Assembly (NCBI GenBank): GCA_950295325.1
Contig: OX485807.1
Span: 6,824,501 to 6,888,500, forward strand
Length of the DNA: 64,000 nt
Source of the DNA: Polytrichum commune
Taxonomy: Eukaryota; Streptophyta; Polytrichopsida; Polytrichales; Polytrichaceae
Direction: 5' to 3'
Part shown: one piece after another, positions 1-14,915 of the stretch
How positions within the stretch are numbered: the first letter of the stretch is position 1
Layout: each line of letters starts with the position of its first letter
Position numbers and translations under genes: made by a program
The notes under the pieces: generated by a model
The model's input: the letters and a program-made list of their open reading frames with translations, nothing else
Told to the model about the DNA's origin: nothing
The model's database searches: none

Positions 1-1788
<1,788 letters not shown>

Positions 1789-3000
1789 TTTGATGAATCA
1801 TAGCAGTAGTGCGGAAGTCTGCAGTTTTGCGGAGTCAAGCAAATTTCTCAATGTAATTGGATCCCATTTGCATATAACTGAAATTCTAAGGTATTCTCAA
1901 TCTCGCTGGTAATTATGTGATACTTCAGCTCTTTGGTTGAAGTGGCATTTGGGTTACAAACTTGTCTGATGTGGTGGTTATTCTTCCGTTTGTTTGCACT
2001 CGTTGTCAGGTGAGTGTAAGTTGTCCATAGCAGAATGCAGAGGCATGTTAGGAAATAGTTTTACAGGTAAGGTGCAGTAAAGTAAGCTCAGGATGGATCT
2101 TGGAGGTATGGGTTTCCTACTTTATCGCACCTGTCTCACATCCTTAACTATATATGGTGGTCAAAGGCTATCGAAGGCCACTAACAGTGTGGAGCTTTAC
2201 AAAGGGGGTGCAAACTAAACGACTATTCAACGATTTATGATTGTACTCTAAACTCCGACGCGCCCCTTCGCAATGTGGGAGCCTTTATACTCCTAGATGA
2301 ATCTTCTCTCAGAGTTGGGTTTGGCTATAAGCCATTAATAAGCCCGTGAGTCCACACAATGTCCTGTAGAAAAGATAGAAACCCATATTTCATAACACAC
2401 TACATTTCCTAAGCACATTTTATACGTTTCAGAAGTAGAAGCAGGAGATGTTGAAAAGCATTAGGTCTACATCGTAAGAGACGCGAGCAGTTTTTAGCAT
2501 TTCTTACAGCGGTATCATGTAGTCAGGACAAGTCTGCTCTCTCTCTACAGGAAATATTCGTGATTAATAAGAGAGGTCAACAAATAAGGTTTATACCAGA
2601 ATCTTGGAGATTGCCTGAGCTTTCTAAATGCAGCAGCTAAAGAATGTTAATGGTGAAGAGCCAAACAAGTTCACTCTTACAAATACTTTCACCCCCTACA
2701 TGGGTTTGGAGGACCAGCATGTGTGTTTAGACATATACGAACACCTTGTGGGCACATTTGTCCCAAGTCTAAAGAGAGGTGCCTGTGACAGATACTTTGA
2801 GCACTAATATCTCTTTCTGATTTGGATATATTTTCAAATGCTTAAAACTGGAGTAGCAATTACGTTATGAGCACAACAACATTGCTATTACATGAATATG
2901 ACAATATCTAGTCTGTGTAGAAATGTTAAAAATTATAAAATCCTGACCTTTCTTAGACTTATAGGCTAGGGCTAGATCAAGGTCTGGGGAGATTTGGGCA
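1789..3000. other. Intergenic, no gene seen
   Basis: This is the stretch downstream of the RPL10 stop. The first few hundred bases probably include its 3' UTR. No ORF here shows codon-like conservation or a recognisable domain. Confidence 0.5.
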
Positions 3001-3573
3001 TACAGTCTACCCTCTATAAATGTTAACCCTCGGGAGTGGATCAAAGTTAACATTTATAGAGATGTTAACAGTTAACAATTATAAAATTACTTTTTTGAGC
3101 AATATACAAATCTTAACATTTATAAATATAAGCAATTGTGAAGAGTCCTTGTGAGAGAATACCATTCATAAAATTGCAAACCCAATCAAAACTTTATTCA
3201 ATATCAAGTTTACAAATCACGGGTGAAGTATGAATCAATGGTTCTTTGGTGAGATTCATCTGCATGCACAACTTGCAAATATTTCTCAATCTGCACCAAC
3301 AAACCCACATACTTGGACACATCACATGAACATGATTCCATGTAGTGAGAGAGAGAGGAATGTAACTGGATGTGTAGTTTTTATCATCCATATTATGGTT
3401 GTATTTCATTCGTTAACATTTATAGAGTCAAATTTACAAAGAAGGGAGTACCATTTTGTTAACAGTTAACACGTTTAACATTTATAGTGTGCAATATGTG
3501 GGGAGTAGAAGAAAGTTAACATTTAGAGAGGGTTAACACTTATAGGTGTAACATTTATAGAGGGTGGACTGTA
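3001..3573. mobile_element. MITE with CAGT...ACTG ends and TA target duplication (Tc1/mariner-pogo type)
   Basis: The element runs from CAGT at 3003 to ACTG at 3571 and is flanked by TA at 3001-3002 and 3572-3573. The outer 22-25 bp form an inverted repeat (CTACCCTCTATAAATGTTAA against its complement), and 'gttaacatttata' motifs recur inside. It is 569 bp with no transposase ORF, so it is non-autonomous. TA duplication with CAGT ends is typical of Tc1/mariner and pogo elements; the superfamily is inferred from the ends alone. A diverged inverted copy lies at 35012-35446. Confidence 0.8.
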
Positions 3574-5530
3574 GTGGGTCAAAATCCTAGTGTTTCCAAT
3601 TTCAACTGGTTACATGTTGTGATCTTTCGGTTTTGCCTTTATTGATTGAGGGTTAATACTATAGATTCCACTACAATGCTCGGTAATTTTTTTGAAGTTT
3701 TTGAATTTCAACTGGTTATTTTCCAGACTTGTTACATTTGTAACTAGCGGTTAGTTCTCCCCGTTCATCAAGCGAGATGCCCACCTCTTTCAGCAGCCAC
3801 CTATCACTATTACATGAGGTGAAAACGCAATATATATGTATATACACATACATACATACATACATATATGAAATGGTGAGGGCCCATCTCAAAGGGGTGG
3901 GCATATAGCTCTAGCCATAGGGGAGTGGAAAGTAGATTGATGATTTATAGTTATGCAAATTCATGCCCTTTAGATATAGTCATGTGGACTCAAGTTATGT
4001 ACTTAAAGTCCTTACTTGCATCTTCCAATCTTGTAATAATAATAATAATAATATTCTTAGAGTTGAAATATACGTGTAATTGCTTAAAATTAGTGATTTT
4101 GTATGGAATTTGATATATATATATATTGGGTGAGCACGTGTTGGGTGGTTGAGTTTTTTTTTGGGTCAAAAAGTCATATTGAACATTTCAACCACCCACT
4201 TTGCACTAGCTCACATGAGTCATGGCCTAAGAGAATTTAAGCCCACCATAAATCAGGGCCCTCAAGCACTTAAACTAGAAAATATGGAACCACATTTTGA
4301 AAATAATTGAACTCCATCCCAAATCTCCTATAATTAGAACAAGGGCAATACGGTGGCGAATAATGAAGTCTAATTTCAATTACCATGACTTCTAAGAAGA
4401 TTGAATATTGCATGGGGATGCTAACCAATTAAGGCCCGATAGTAACGGCCCGAAAAGGGCTCCAAAAATAGGTGTGGGAATTGGGTCATTGACAAATTTG
4501 GGTGCTTCCACATTACTTACGCCAAATAGAGTACCTTTGAGCTCATGTGAAGCAAAATAATCCACCATACTCTCCATTTGGTGTAAGATAGACATGTGCA
4601 ATTCGGTTACTTATCTTTATTGGACACTTATATTTGAGTGGTATGTGATTTGTTATACCAAAAAAACATATGTTTGAAAGAGATTGGACTACATGCTCAA
4701 ATACCATAACTATTCTAATTTAATATTCAACATAATTGGGGAAAGGAAATTTATATGACCATTTGATGAGCACAAAAATCTTCACTTTGATAATGATTAA
4801 GATATTCACATGAGCATCTAAAATTATAAGAAAAGTTGATGTGGATTCGCTCACCATTTTGTACTGAAACTGCGTGTTTCATATCCTAGAAGAAGTGGGC
4901 TAGTTGGAAAAAAGTACCCATTTCCAAGTTGGTTTTGATCAATTTAGGGCAAGTGTGAAGCACACCACCATCCTGCAAAACACCTAATCTGTCACAAGTG
5001 CCAAATGGACTATTTGTGATCAGCTGGTATGCGACTAGGCGCCACCGTGGACACAGGCTCCAAGATCACCATGTTTCGGTTGAATGTTCTTCCCATCCAT
5101 ACCTCACCGATCCACAAACACTCGTACTAGATTACCACAATTTGTCTGAAAATTTCAACCCGCAGTGTATGCAGAATGGTTGAATTTTATACAGCAGGGA
5201 AGTAAGTCATTGTCAAGGGTGGAGATGACCCTGCGTTCGGACATCTTTGGAAATACTTAAATGAGAAACAGGACTGTGGACTTCTACGAGGTGAGAGCTT
5301 GAAAGGATTATGGATCCTTGGAGGATCGGTGCTGTAGAGCAGAGCAGGACGGTCATCGTGGCTTTGGGGCATTAAAGATTGGACGATAGTGCAATTTCAT
5401 CCCGGAATGCAGATGGGATTGCTTCTTGGGCGTCGGCAGGCCATGCGCAGATGAAGAAGAGGCATGTGAGGCTGGCAATTGGAGGGGTGGGCGAGGGAAG
5501 TGTATTTGGAATAATTTTAATAATAATAAG
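3574..5530. other. Intergenic with microsatellites and a small foldback
   Basis: The stretch holds a TATG/CATA-type microsatellite near 3830-3870, a short TAA run near 4036-4053 and an imperfect foldback at about 4128-4216 whose arms share 'gtgggtggttga'. At about 4752-4905 there is one copy of a dispersed repeat whose inverted partner lies near 11090-11248. No gene is recognisable. The part just before 5531 would hold the promoter and 5' UTR of the DHHC gene. Confidence 0.5.
4752..4905 (-). repeat. Dispersed repeat, copy A
   Basis: This segment, with 'aaatcttcactttgataatgatt' and 'tttcatatcctagaagaagtggg' type stretches, is the reverse complement of about 11090-11248 with moderate divergence. 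Both lie in non-coding DNA. It looks like a fragment of an old transposon, but no diagnostic ends are visible. Confidence 0.6.
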
Positions 5531-8500
5531 ATGATGAAGATGATGAAGTGGGTGCCAATTGTGTTGCCATGGGTGCTTGCGCCGGCTTTGTTCACGGTGG
5601 TGGTGGCGGCAGTCCATGCTTGGCAGACCGATTCTCTTCTGGACGCTCTTCTCTTCGTCAGTAAGCCTCTCATAACTCATAACCAGCTCAATTCTACTCT
5701 TGTGCTCACACCTTCAGCATCTCTCTCATAACTGTAGCTGGAGCTAAGCTGATTCACGAGGGGCAAGATGTGATAGCAGCAGACTGTGATTGTTTTGGGA
5801 TGGTTGAAATCCATCATCTGTAAGCCTTTGAGGAAACCAAGGGTTTTGCAGAATTTGAATACGTTCTGCATTGAGGTGTGATTTTTATTAACAAAGAAAA
5901 CAGAGCAGTAAGATATCGCGTCATATGTCCACAGAGCTCATTGCAATTTGATGTGTGCTATATCTCATTTCGTGTTGTTCATTGACATCAATCCCAACGC
6001 GATTACTGAAAATTGCTCCAGCAGATATTTAGTATGTGTAGAACCCAATATTTGGCTGCACCTTTGTGATAGTCGAGGAAAGGTGGGTGTTCTAATGCAG
6101 GATTTTGGACCATTTTTCTTGACTTGGTGTATTGATGTGCACATTGTGTAGTTTTACCGTTGGCTGCTTGGACAGCCATTATACGGGGCTGCAAGGAGCA
6201 GGTTCGTGATCCCATATTTTCGCCGTCATTCATAGCCGCTGTGATTGTGACGGACTTCATCACTGATGTCGTCGTTCTTCGGCCTGGTAAGTACATTTGC
6301 CTTTCCACTCCTTTCTGTTTTGTTTTTTTTTTGATGGAGGCCTTGATTAGGGCTCCTCTCTCAAGATTGTGTCAAGAAATTAAATACACAAGACACGACT
6401 TCTGTGTGCCAAGAAGTCTTAGGAAGTAGGTCAAGAAACAGTATGGTTTTGTATGACACTTTTTATGACAGGCTGAGTCAAAACCTCAGATATTTTTTCC
6501 AGGTCACTGATGAACAATGGTATTGTCTTGGGCTGGACTCTGACTTCAACTCTCGTGTACAGCAATCAGTGTAGGGTTGCAGGTTGCTCTTGGTCTGGCA
6601 ACAGTGAACCTGCTTTTCGTCTTTTGGAGGTGAGCGCCATTCCAGAGAATTTGTTTTGTTGGGGTCATCGCGCAAGTGTTATCTTCATCCTTATGTCTGG
6701 ACACCCCTAAATTGCCTTGCTTATCTGTTGCAGCGGGCATTCATGTCTGGCGCTTTAAGATGTTTTTACCCAGAGGCTTTTTGGCTTTACGTTCTGTAGG
6801 AATCACATTCTAAGATCTTCATATCCTGCCTTTAACTTAACGATGTCATTCCAAGCTCCAGCTCTGATTGCCTCAGACATGGTAGACACAATGACATGCA
6901 ACCTTATTGCAGGGCTATAACTTCTGATCCAGGTCGGTTCCCAGTACTCCCAGAGCTAAATGACACCTGGCGTGGCAGCCAAGAATGTGAGGTCAATGTT
7001 CCCTTAGCTAAAACTCTGCAGTCAGAACATTGGGATGTCCATAGCTTCCCAGCGGTAAGACATTTATACCATGAAGTTGCATACTGGTAAGGGATAGTAA
7101 TGAATAATCTAGAGCATAACCTCCTGGACTTCACATGTGCTTGCACGATAAACATAATATTATGTCCTGTATGCCTGCTTGCAACAATACAAAAATGAGG
7201 AACACTACCAGAAGTTGGAAGTGAATTTTCTCCTTGGAAGGTCACAATGGTCCATTTTGTTATAACTTATGAGTTCTAATTGTGAATTATGTAATTCCAA
7301 AAATTAAGTCATGTATGGGACTTGAGCAGGAATCATCTGAATTCAGGGACCTGGAGGTTGGCAAAATAGAACCTTATGAGGTCTCCGAGAAGTTTGAACG
7401 TGACACAGAAGAAGATGTTGCTGTTGGTGATGCTGGAGAAGAACAATCACCCAAGAGATTAGTAAGTCCCCTTGCATTTGATTTGGGTCATACTCAAATT
7501 GTTGTAGTATGCTAAGCCTTTTGAATTCATTATTTACATCAGCAAATCTTGACAACCTGAACTCCAATCTACAAAATGTAATTCTGAGGCATTGGAAGAA
7601 TAAACCCAAACGGTCCAATTTTGGCTGAAATCTAGCCACAAATATGACTTAATAGTAATTATCGATGGAATTGGTCAACCTGGCCCTCCTCACGTCTTGA
7701 AGCTCCAATGCAGTGTATTCTATACTTAAGGTGAAGTAGGTCCTGCTTACTACATGGTCAATATGGGTACTTCCACCCACTAGTGACTGGCATGCTTATG
7801 CAAAAGTACTCATGATACAAAAGCAGTGAGAAATAGTTCCGTGGCAGAACTTGAGTTTCCAAGGAGTGTGTCATGATGGAAACTCCACCTTCTGTGCTGG
7901 TGAGTAGGTATTCCTATGTTTTGTGAGGAAGTTTCAAGTTGATCATATGTTGATAGGTATTTGGAATGAGAATTGGATCCAACATGGGTAGAGAGTATTC
8001 TTTAGCTACAATTACAGTGAGAGTGATTGAATTTTACCCATCCCCTTGCCACTGCTTAAGTCCCTATACATATGCATATAAGTAGCTTCTGGCTTAATAT
8101 AGTCTGAAAATACTTTATGTGGACTAACTGGTCATCTCCTTCACCTACAAACGATTTAGCCCATCTCGAACAAGTTCTTTATGTGTCCAGATCGATTGAT
8201 TGTCGTTTGCTCTGGTTTTATTCCTCCAAATGCATAATCAGAAGTTCTAACTTGTATGCTGTCTTGTGTCACAGCCAACACGGGCCAGGTATTGTCGGAA
8301 ATGTAATGCATGGATTGACCACTTCGACCACCACTGTCCTGCCATGAACAATTGTGTGGGTAAGGCCCTGTCTCTAAATTGCAAAATCTTCACTGTCATC
8401 GTAATGTGACTACACCTTTTCCATCAGATAGTGTGGGTTACGATTCGGAGTTACATTGTGCTATAGCTTTTTATGGTGAATTTAGTTACTTACCAACAAA

Positions 8501-11500
8501 GTTTTCTAATGTTTTCTAATGTGCAAATAACCTGTTTGTGCTCTAATTGTAAAAAATGGAATTGACTAGAAAGTCATAACATGGCATAACCCCAAATAAT
8601 AACCCACAGTAATTTTATGGAAAGGTGTAGTTGGGTAGGTGATACATTCTAGCTCATCAACAATGCTCTGTCGGGTAGGCCCTGTCTCTTACAAGCAAAT
8701 ATATCACTAAGGTCATTCTGTAGACACTAGTTGGGTAGAATTATATCTTTGTAGATCACTAACAGAAAGCATAGGCTTGTCAAAAGAGCAACTGGGATTG
8801 ACACAGAAATATGGTGCTGTAGTGTTGATGTAGTTACTATCTACTCATTCAGTTACCATAGCTGATTATAGTAGTGATAGGCAATTTAAAAACTGGTGCT
8901 AGGGTCTTCACCTCGATTTTTGTGGGCTCCGTGCTAGAGACAGGAGATGTTATTGGTAAGGACATGCACTATATATGAATCCCGTGTAATAGCTTTTTCA
9001 CATGAAATCTGCTGTTGGAATGCAAATCAGGTCGAAAGAATCATGTGTTGTTTTTGGGCATGCTACTGGCGTTCATTGTTGCGGAGTTGTTGTATATTGA
9101 ATGCTGCCACTTATGTATGTTCTCTATCCTCTGTTTACCTTTTCGTTCTTTTGCTTTCTACTACTACTTGCAACTTTGTGTGTGCAAACAGGTGCTTATG
9201 CTCAACAATGATTGAGCATGCAGAATGTTGGGTTGCAGTTGTTTTAATCAGGATATTTTTGTTCTCATGCCTGACAAAGGTGTATATTCATGACTTGTGA
9301 ATGTGCTGCAGATTTACGTTCACAATGGCTATTATCTCCTCCCTGGCATGGTTATTCGTCACTGCCTATTGGTGAGATTTGGTAGTTGTTCACTCAGAGG
9401 TGATCCAATTTTGAGCACATGTATGTATATCCACGTGTTGCCCAGATGTATGCAGCTCTTTGTCTTAGAGATGACTATGTTTGGGTCCATTCAAGAAATC
9501 CTGCAAACAAGTTGTCCCCAATTTGTCAGGCTGGAAAGATCCTAAACAGTTGAAAGGGAAACTTAATTGTAAAACTTGGGAGTTTCTGAAATGTTTATAG
9601 ATTTAGAGGGAGGATCCTGAAGCACCTCTGTTTGTTGCATGGTAAACCCTGAAAGGCTGTTGAGTACTTTGCGGAAGTGACTGAAGTAGCTGATGTGTCT
9701 GATTGGACCATCTGCTTCTTACCAGGATTGCAAGGATTGGAGGAAGCCTGGAATGCCATCTGTCAGGTATTCCAATGTTCAGATCTTCATTGTGTGATTA
9801 ATAGGGGGAGATTATTCTTCTATCGATATCAAATGTTTACAGACATTCCGGTTTAATAATCACATATAAGAGGTTTCTCTACTGTTGGACCGGTATATAG
9901 GTGAGTGCATGGGTATGAATAATCAACATCAATTAAGGGTGTCAAAGAGCCTACCCATGGGTATAAATATTGTAATACAAGCCAAACATTGATATCTGGT
10001 GGGTATGTCAAGGTGAGAGGATCTTTGTATATTGAGTTATTATTTGGGTCAATACCATTCTAAAACATATTGATAGTAGGGTGATTTCACGTAGGTATGA
10101 AGGTTCTTGCATGGTATATAGACCCCAAATGGTATCGAAAAAAAATATACCATCAAATACCCATACAATACTGTTATAGAAAAATATGACATCCTCGTTA
10201 TAGGTACCTGAATGGTATCAGAAGAAGACGATACCATGCCAATACTGGTCTCAACGTGTCAATATGTTGTACTCGTGCATTTTGTGATCACTCATTTCCT
10301 GAGTTGCATCCTGTGGGTGATACAGGTGATGAATAGGCAGCCATGGGTGGCCAGCACAGCATGCTTTGCCATTTTACAGGCCATTTGGCAGGTGCATGGT
10401 GCCTCCAGATGCTGAAGCTTGCTGTGTGATGGGTTCTAAGGGTTGCATTTTCTTAGGTTGCAAATTTATATTTCTGAAGCTGGTGATGTAATCAATGTAT
10501 ATAAAATTCCTTGAATTTTAGAACATCAATAGATGCTAATTAAAGTGGGTATTCTGATGTTTGAAGCAGATTCCGTTGCTGCTATTCCATTTGTACTGTG
10601 CTGCAGTCAACTTGAACACAAATGAATGGGTATGTCTTCCTTTACTTCTAATATATGCCATCCTGTAACCTTTGATCCCAAATCTTTGTAGTATACTGCC
10701 TTAGTCTGCTCAAATATCTTTCCTTAGTATGGTACTTAGCTCTCTGCCTTATGGAGAACAATGAATTGACTCTACACACCTTGTAAAACATTGTATTTTG
10801 TGCTTCCTATATTGCGGGAGAGACTTGGTATTCATGACATATCTCAGTGAAAATGAACTCATCTGCACATCTGAGTACATAACCACAATTGTGAATGGCT
10901 CTTTTCATGATGTGGTGGAAAACATGTTTATTGTGCATGATGGAGGTGATGATACACCAGTTTAAGATGGTACTATAGCACTGGTGGTGTGGTCAGAGTC
11001 TAGGTTGTAGTCTGGAACTTATGAAATGCTACACTTGCTTATGTTAGAATCTTAAGGTAGATGGGTCTTGGATCCTTTCGTTTTCTGAGTACCCCACTTC
11101 TCCTAGGATATGAAATACACGATTAGTGCAAGATGGTTAGCAAATCCAAATTGAGGCTGTAGCCGCTTTCCTTATAATTTTTGGAGCTCATATGAATATC
11201 TTATTCATTATCAAAGTGAAGATTCTTGTGCTTTTTAAATGGTCATATAGGTTCCCCCCCTCCCACAAATTTTTTTTTATGTTGACTGTTGAGCCTAGAA
11301 TGGTTATCATCTTTTGAGGACACAGTCAACTCTCTTTTAAACACTTGATGCCTTTTTGGTATCTGTTCTTGGAGCCACACCAAACCACATATCACTTAAA
11401 TATAGGTTTGCGATTAAGATAGGTAATTGAATAAGGGCTTTGTAGCTTAGTAATGAGAGGTGAGAAGCCTACGAGTCCCACATAATGTTGCTTCTTAATT

Positions 11501-12089
11501 AGTGCTTGGGCTAATTGGTCTTCTTTGATTTGGACACATGATGGCTGCAGCTCAAGTGGGAGAATTATCCAAACTTGTACATCGATCTCCCTCCTGGACC
11601 TGGTTAGTCCCATCTACATGACTCTTGTGAGATCTAATCTTTAATACTTGGATGATCTATGTTTTGGGGAACTTATTCCATGTGATGGTAGCATTTTAGG
11701 TTAGTTGACTTCTACTCCCTACTATTCTTATCACGCTTGAAGGTAGCATGAAGGACATTCCTGTGAAAGAGATTTCTCTTGCAGGTCCACCTTCTTGAAG
11801 AAGCACTAAACTCAAAGGGATAAAGTTCCTGGATTCAAAAGGATGTCATCGTAGGGAAAGTAGGATGTGCAGTTGATTCACTAGGACCTGGCACATATGT
11901 AGTCCAAGCGTTCTGCTGTAATTTCATGATAGGTGCTTTCAAGTTTTAAAATCTGCAGGCAATGGGAGGTTGGGTGTAATAACATGGCTTAACTGTGCAG
12001 GTCGAGCATATTCGAAGAAAAAGTTTGTGAACCCATACGACCAGGGTGTTCTCATGAATCTTCGGCAATTTTTCCGATCTCGAGTATAA
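5531..12089 (+). CDS. DHHC-type protein S-acyltransferase (palmitoyltransferase), 13 exons
   Basis: It is an integral membrane enzyme that transfers palmitate to protein cysteines. A phase-consistent model uses exons 5531-5660, 6152-6286, 6563-6629, 6913-7054, 7330-7461, 8275-8359, 9031-9114, 9312-9371, 9726-9766, 10326-10391, 10570-10629, 11551-11602 and 12001-12089, which gives 380 aa. Hydrophobic segments come early ([30 protein letters not shown]), then a DPG motif at about residues 116-118 and an acidic loop. The cysteine-rich domain ([15 protein letters not shown], catalytic Cys about 223) runs on as [15 protein letters not shown]. Later come two more membrane segments, NTNEW (TTxE-like) and [10 protein letters not shown] near the C-terminus. 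The exon at 9312-9371 is the least certain: it fits by phase, but another frame looks more hydrophobic. The start is the first of several close ATGs. Confidence 0.88.
11090..11248 (+). repeat. Dispersed repeat, copy B (in a DHHC-gene intron)
   Basis: It matches the reverse complement of about 4752-4905. It sits in the long intron between exons 10570-10629 and 11551-11602, so it does not affect coding. Confidence 0.6.
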
Positions 12090-14915
12090 ATCTTCACAAG
12101 CTGGTCTTCTAAACAAATCTATTTTTATCTCAAAATTCTGATAACAAAATATGATAATCTCATGTTTCCTACTGATAGGTTTGGCAATTAATGCCCGTAC
12201 CTCCCTGCAGGATCCACCTGAGAAGCGGTTGATATGATTACTGGTTAGCTGTATAACATGTCAAGCTGAACTTCCTGAACAATCTTACATTTGCAGATTA
12301 CTGGTTTGTTGTCAGTGTTTATGAAAGGCAACTAGACTTACATTAGGAATGGCTAGTCAATGGGTAAAATGTTGTGTACATTAGTACCCCACCCTTGTCA
12401 CTTTTTTTTAATTGTAGATTGAAATCTCCTTTCACATAAAGGTAGATTTCACCATGACAAGTTCGAAATACTAGTGGATGTCAATGCCCCTTCTAATTGA
12501 TATTGTTTAGGGCTTTCCTCTTAATGGAAGTATGTTGTAGGTGTTGTAAGGACTTGAAGTTTAGAATAGACTAGTCTTCTAGGTGGTAGTTCTGGAGTTT
12601 GTGTACGCATGGCACTGTTGGGAGTCTTGTCTCCGATGTTGTGAAGATGAAAGCTATAAGGATTTGCTTCTGTTTACGATGTTCATCACTGGCATTTGAA
12701 GGAGTGGATTAAGAAGGGCGCAAACATTTTGTAGTTAGGACATTGTCAAATGCAACTCTGTTTGTCTCCATAATTAAGCTTAATGATACAAAGAAAGTGA
12801 GCTGAAAGGATCCTCTGAAGCAGTACTGCATTGATTTAAGGTAATTATTGTGGGTCATTCTATAACCACCTTTTAATAGCTGTGTGGATATTCGATAATT
12901 GTCTACCATAGGAAGGGTGAGCATTCTTCCAGGACTGTAAGGTAATCATTGCTTCTTCACAGTTATTCCTCTTGGCTGATCTGAGTAAGCTTTTATTGCA
13001 AGTGGTCATTGCCTTGATGTAGTTATCATTTATGACTTGGATATCTGTTTCATTGCAAAATTTCAGGGTGAATTCATGCTCAAGTTTTCCCATGTGGTAC
13101 AGCATATCTGGGATTAATGAAGTAGACATAGCTCAATGAGAAGAATTTGGAAACGGAATTCACACCTATAGAAAATTATACGGGAGGAAGTTGTTAGCTA
13201 CATTATTCTCTTTTGATTCAGAAATTTAAAAGTGCATTTGCATCACAGTAAGTTGGACTGAAGCTAGACCTCAAAGTAGCCAAAGAAATACTCCCTTGTT
13301 ATGAAAGATTTCATGGTTCAAGAAAACACTCTCAAATGCCAAAGACCAACAACCATATGTGAAGTTGATTTATGTTGGCAAGATAACAAGGGTAGAAACC
13401 CAATTGGACCTCCTTGCTTCAGATCCCTTAAAATTGTCCTCTTCCACTGAGGGCTTTAATCTATCACGACTTATTGTGATACTGACAACTTCATAATCTT
13501 GCACGCAGCATCACCTGATATTTCCTTCATGTACTGACATCCTAGATGCAAGAATGACGTCGTTCCGTGACTTCTCCTGTCATGCTGATGTATGGCTTGA
13601 TCATTGCAATCCTGGAAAATATGTACAGAGCTACTGTTGTCTGCAGGATGATATTATTCTGCAGTACGATCAGCTTGTTGTACTCTGTCCTAGGGAAACG
13701 GTTCAGTGATTCCTTCAAAGTATCAATGTGAATTGGTTGAACTTTCAAGTTACTCAATTTTACTTCAAATTTCCAAGTTGAGCAGTCATATGTGCAATTT
13801 GCAAACTACATTTTAAAACATGGTGCATGATGTAATATGCTACACTTTCTCCTGTATACTATGTCCTATTTTTTACTTTGTAATATAGAACATACTTGAA
13901 ATTGGTAACACAAAAGGACATGCACTGCAGCACTTATCTACTATGACGTTATAAAAGTAAGGATGATACTGCACATGTGCTTTGTCAAAGTTTGTCCAAG
14001 TTCCTCATACTTGACTATTGACTGAATAATTATTAACCACCAGTACGCAAGTGATTGATTTACATATATACACTTTTGTGCATGAGATCATTAATTTGAC
14101 TACATTATTTTTGAGCAATTCTGCATGGGTGAATGTCTACTGCGTTGGAAAATAATTTGCATGATTAGTTGTCAATCAAAACACATACACATGACAAGGT
14201 AACGTATGACATGTGGAAATGATAAATGAAATCAAGTATCATGTAAGGTGGAAGCACTACGTATTCCGTAGGTGACTCCAATTCAGACACCTATATTTTG
14301 TCTTATAGTCAAGCTACACATTTCAATATGAAAAGTAAATTCATTATTGAAAAGAAACTTGGCTCATTGGTTAAAAGAGACAAAATTTCAACAATCAATA
14401 TTGTCCACTTTGAGGGGCCTATGTAACCACTTTGGGTTGCATAGGAATGTAGTTTCCACGAATTTCCCTAAATTGCACAATGTTGAAATTCGATGAACTC
14501 ATGTGCATTAGCCTCCTTATGGATTTGCTGATTTCTTGAAAAAAAACTCTGACATTTTTATACATGTTAAGGGTTTCAAGTTATCGACGTGGCTGTTATA
14601 GGCGCTTCTACCTAAGCAGGTGGAAATGCTACACGATATTAAGTATGTAGATGCGGCAAAAAAGTGGTTCTCACCTTTGGGGTTGACCGAAACTTGGGAT
14701 GAAGAAGGATCTCCAACGACGTCGGAAATTTAAAATAGCTTTTGTTGGACTCAGATCATGCAAGTAAGAAGGGTGTTCATATCTGGCCGGTGTGGCTAGC
14801 ACAACTACTGGACAGATGGTCTCTTGCGGGACTTGATTAAAATCACAAAGGCACAAATAGTTGAAGAACTCTATTTTCGGGAGTGGCAAGTGATTTATGA
14901 AAGAACGCACCAGCA
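12090..14915. other. Intergenic, AT-rich, no gene seen
   Basis: Only short ORFs without recognisable domains occur here. The first few hundred bases probably belong to the 3' UTR of the DHHC gene, and the last few hundred to the GH71 promoter. A diverged copy of a segment that recurs beyond the GH71 gene lies at about 14480-14620. Confidence 0.5.
14480..14620 (+). repeat. Diverged direct repeat upstream of GH71 gene
   Basis: Blocks such as 'tgaactcatgtgca', 'cctccttatggatttgct' and 'ttataggcgcttctac' recur in the same order and orientation at about 17590-17730, some 3.1 kb away, on the other side of the GH71 gene. Similarity is partial, with small indels. Confidence 0.5.

Noticed and set aside
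5426-5530. Upstream extension of the DHHC protein from 5426
   Set aside because: It would need a TTG start; the first in-frame ATG is at 5531 and several more ATGs follow at once.
6484-6629. Longer third exon of the DHHC gene beginning near 6484
   Set aside because: That frame continues into a Cys/Ser-rich stretch without family features, whereas starting at 6563 keeps phase and yields a membrane segment joined to the DPG motif.
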